Below, in pieces: positions 4,416 through 6,509 of a stretch of DNA of 6,509 nt. How positions within the stretch are numbered: the first letter of the stretch is position 1; the number at the start of each line of letters is the position of its first letter. Source of the stretch: Rhodospirillaceae bacterium. GTDB lineage: Bacteria > Pseudomonadota > Alphaproteobacteria > UBA9219. Where the stretch lies: positions 3,102-9,610 of the forward strand of contig DNGD01000010.1 in the NCBI GenBank assembly GCA_003486725.1. The letters run 5' to 3'. A program made the translations under genes and the position numbers. Under the pieces are notes generated by a model that was given only the letters and a program-made list of their open reading frames with translations, was not told the DNA's origin and ran no database searches.

Positions 4416-6509
4416 TTACAGATTCCTTCGCGCCCGCTGTATTCCTCTCGCGGCCTCCGCTGAAACCTGTGCTTGGCTTGTCCTAAAACTGTTCGCATCT
4501 GGCGTGGAGATATTCATCACAAGGTTGATCGGAGAGCTTCTACGGCTGTTTTTGGACAAAACCTCTTCGCCGCGCTCAAGGATGGCGGGAACCTCGTTCG
4601 GGCGAAGCCCAGCGATGCCTCCGCTGTGATAGCGCGGCGCTCCGGCGAAGACATAAGATGGGACTTGCCGCGCGGGAGCCGTTTCGCCTGCCACGCCGCC
4701 TTCATGGAAGATCGAGCTAAACACACTGTCCAAAAACCCACCGCTTTCCATACTGCCGCCGATCATCTTGGCCAGTGGCCCCGTGATGGATTGCTGCACG
4801 ACCATGCGCGTGATGTCGGCGACGATGCTGTTGGCCAGATTGTTAAGGCTGTTCAAGCTGATCTCGCCGGAGGTTACCATATTCACAATGGCGTCCTCGG
4901 TCGCTTTCAAGGCACTTGTGAAGGCTTTCTCGACTGCGCCCGCCGCGTTCTCGCCTTCCTTTTGATAGGCGCGAAAGGCGCGGATCGCTCCGGCCTGCGC
5001 GTCCGTGCGTCCGGCCAGTTGTTCGTCATAGGCTTTGTCTTTTGATTTGTTGAAAACGTCTTGGCTAATCGCACCAGCATTGAGCATCTCGGTCAGACGG
5101 GCGACTTGGTCGGCGTAGGCTTCTTCGGCGGTTCGCACGCCTTCCGTGATTTGCTTGCCGTCCTGCTTGAGCTTGTCGAGTTTTTCCTGCGCCTCTGTTT
5201 GCTCAAACAAGGCTGTTGCCATTTGCTTGGTGCGCTCAACTTGTTCCTGAGTTGCCGTTTCCGGCAGCTTCGCCACGGCATCCGATACGAATGCCTTGCG
5301 CTTGTCGGACAGCTTGTCCATTTGCTTGCCGAGATCGGCAATGACCTTCTCGGCGCTGGCAAAGGCCTTTTCGTCAAATAGCTGTCCAGCTAGATCGCGC
5401 GTCTTGTTCTTGTCGGCATTGCTTGCCTTGCTGGATAGGCGCGATACAGCCTGATCGATAAAAGCTTGCCGCTCGTTGCTGATGCCAAGCAATTTTTGCT
5501 TGAGATCGTCGAGAACCTTTTGATTAGCGTCCGCTTCCTTTTGTGCGGCCTCCGCGATGGGTTTTTGAATAGCGTTAATCTGGCGACGCGCAGCTTCTTC
5601 CGCCTGTTTGATCGCCGTATCAACGCCCGTATTGTTGCTGCCGTCCGTTTCCCGCAAGCCATCCAAACGCTGTTTGGTTTTTCCAAGCTCATCATTGATC
5701 TTGGCAATCTTTTCGGCTGGCTCGTCCACCAGCTTGGCCAAAGCCTCGTCAATGTTTTTCCGCGCGGAAATCAATAGATCGGCGCGACCTTCCTTCTCCG
5801 CCGCCAAGCGTCCAGCTTCTGCCTTGGCGCGTTCTGCCGCTTCGGCTTGTTCGGCCTTGGTGAGCTTTTCGATCTCAGCGCGAAGCTCGGCGGCTTTCTT
5901 TTGCCGGACTTCCGTGTTGCCCTTATAAACGGGTTGAACGACGGAAGGCAGGCTTTGCAACCAGTCCAGCTCCTTTTGCACCTCGGCCAACTCGTTTTTG
6001 GCCTCGCGCAACTGGACGGACAAAGGATTCTTGCTGAACCATTCGGTCGTGACCTCAAAGGTCGTGGCCAGCTTTTGCAATGCGCTTTGCGCAATGCCGG
6101 AAACGGTTTCCGTCTGGCCGATGGCCTTGAGCATATCGCCCCACGCCACCGACAAGCGATGCGCTGCGCCCGTTAGGCCTTGCGTTTCAGCTGCCGCCGC
6201 GCCGCCAACCTGCTGCTCTAACGCTGCAAGAATGAGTTTTTGCGCCTCGGCCTTTTGACCCGTCTCGACCAGCTTGGCAATAACGTCTCTTTGGGATTCC
6301 GTGAAGCTCACGCCCACGCGGCGTAGTGCCGTGATCCCGTTGATAGGGTCTTCCAGTGCCTTACCGAGCTGAGTGGCCGATCCCGTCAAATCCTGTCCGA
6401 ACACGGCGGACATATCCTGCGCCAGACGGATCGCCTGTTTGAACGTGTCGCCGGAAACCGAACGGAAAGTCGCCAGAATAGACGCCGCGTTCTTGACGGA
6501 CTCCGCACT
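4416..6509 (-). CDS. Tail length tape measure protein, lambda-like C-terminal part (5' end beyond the window)
   Basis: The frame is open to the right edge, so 697 C-terminal residues are visible. The ATG at 6413 is internal, because the 32 codons before it (such as ILATFRSVSGDTFKQAIRLA) continue the family pattern. Counting from the ATG at 6413, the first 100 residues (LGKALEDPINGITALRRVGV, then FTES) match the prophage tape measure domain. Residues about 130-430 are long charged helices rich in Ala, Lys, Glu and Gln, likely coiled coil. Residues about 475-560 (NMVTSGEISLNSLNNLANSI) resemble the lambda tape measure C-terminal domain. The tail ends with the usual HSGGIAGLRPNEVPAILERG and RRNL. 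The protein spans the tail tube lumen and sets its length. At about 0.15 nm per residue, the visible part alone implies a tail of at least about 105 nm. The C-terminus is intact despite the adjacent AIPR gene. Confidence 0.92.
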   Translation of the reverse strand, partial: SAESVKNAASILATFRSVSGDTFKQAIRLAQDMSAVFGQDLTGSATQLGKALEDPINGITALRRVGVSFTESQRDVIAKLVETGQKAEAQKLILAALEQQVGGAAAAETQGLTGAAHRLSVAWGDMLKAIGQTETVSGIAQSALQKLATTFEVTTEWFSKNPLSVQLREAKNELAEVQKELDWLQSLPSVVQPVYKGNTEVRQKKAAELRAEIEKLTKAEQAEAAERAKAEAGRLAAEKEGRADLLISARKNIDEALAKLVDEPAEKIAKINDELGKTKQRLDGLRETDGSNNTGVDTAIKQAEEAARRQINAIQKPIAEAAQKEADANQKVLDDLKQKLLGISNERQAFIDQAVSRLSSKASNADKNKTRDLAGQLFDEKAFASAEKVIADLGKQMDKLSDKRKAFVSDAVAKLPETATQEQVERTKQMATALFEQTEAQEKLDKLKQDGKQITEGVRTAEEAYADQVARLTEMLNAGAISQDVFNKSKDKAYDEQLAGRTDAQAGAIRAFRAYQKEGENAAGAVEKAFTSALKATEDAIVNMVTSGEISLNSLNNLANSIVADITRMVVQQSITGPLAKMIGGSMESGGFLDSVFSSIFHEGGVAGETAPARQVPSYVFAGAPRYHSGGIAGLRPNEVPAILERGEEVLSKNSRRSSPINLVMNISTPDANSFRTSQAQVSAEAARGIQRARRNL
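5175..5516 (-). repeat. Two diverged tandem 57-residue repeats inside the tape measure
   Basis: Unit 1 (5346-5516) begins VLDDLKQKLLGISNERQAF and unit 2 (5175-5345) begins VIADLGKQMDKLSDKRKAF. Over the first 27 residues the units share 11 identities, including DL, S-x-x-R-x-AF and AV-x-x-L, with many conservative changes. Both later carry a T-(R/K) and an A-x-x-LF-(D/E) stretch. The period is 171 bases. Periodic helical units are known in tape measure proteins, where gain or loss of units changes tail length. The repeat is seen at protein level; DNA identity is low, so the duplication is old. Confidence 0.5.

Noticed and set aside
4394..4420. A-tract and T-tract around the convergent stops of the AIPR and tape measure genes as a bidirectional terminator
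   Set aside because: Seven A (4394-4400) and five T (4413-4417) flank TGATCA, but the only stem is A-T pairs with no GC-rich core. It is not convincing as an intrinsic terminator.
2580..4420. Transposon-type ends or target duplication around the AIPR gene
   Set aside because: Only TCAT(N)TTACA-like similarity (2580-2592 against 4410-4420) is visible. There are no terminal inverted repeats and no transposase.
4416..4620. Tape measure gene truncated by insertion of the AIPR gene
   Set aside because: The protein ends with the usual alphaproteobacterial tape measure C-terminus (ILERGEEVLSKNSRR through RRNL), so the AIPR gene lies after, not inside, the gene.
4473..5045. Plus-strand open frame of 190 codons opposite the tape measure
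   Set aside because: It is an antisense shadow of the strongly supported tape measure gene. No recognisable domain was seen, and composition is explained by the GC-rich coding strand opposite.
5093..5752. Minus-strand open frames (5093-5377 and 5390-5752) in a shifted frame of the tape measure, suggestive of a frameshift product
   Set aside because: The main frame is continuous and matches the family to its natural end. The shifted frames are Arg/Ser/Pro-rich, as expected of out-of-frame reading.

Overview
The window carries the distal part of the late tail module of a long-tailed (siphovirus-type) prophage or phage. Two foreign-looking cargo genes are spliced into it on the opposite strand. 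The structural genes run right to left on the minus strand: a lambda-like tape measure protein (4416 to beyond 6509), a DUF2460 distal tail protein (1984-2583), a DUF2163/BR0599 hub protein (1137-1979), an NlpC/P60 tail peptidase (701-1147), and the first 25 codons of the next gene, probably the large tail tip/host-specificity protein (75 to beyond 1). The order DUF2460, DUF2163, NlpC/P60, large tip protein is the signature of the gene transfer agent and related phages of Alphaproteobacteria, so an alphaproteobacterial host is the best guess. Genus cannot be told from this window.

The two cargo genes are on the plus strand. A GNAT-family acetyltransferase (185-688) sits between the peptidase and the tip-protein gene. 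A 571-residue AIPR-family protein (2694-4409), from a family linked to abortive infection and phage resistance, sits between the tape measure and DUF2460. Both are clearly more AT-rich than the tail genes: hand counts of sample lines give about 22-43% GC for the cargo against about 57% for the tape measure. Each fills the gap between two neighbouring late genes exactly, leaving the flanking reading frames intact. The AIPR gene has its own strong ribosome binding site and a plausible sigma-70-type promoter. This is the layout of morons, that is, host-benefiting genes carried by a prophage and expressed independently of the lytic programme.

The tail genes work together in building the tail. The tape measure sets tube length, DUF2460 caps the distal end of the tube, the DUF2163 protein forms the hub, the peptidase opens the cell wall at DNA entry, and the tip protein contacts the host. 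The AIPR gene is the most interesting item, as a candidate superinfection-exclusion or anti-phage gene. Because it reads against the late operon, any late transcript reaching DUF2460 from upstream would pass through it in antisense. No tRNA, rRNA, CRISPR array, insertion sequence or attachment site was seen. The gene-free stretches are 76-184 and 2584-2693, both under 300 bases.
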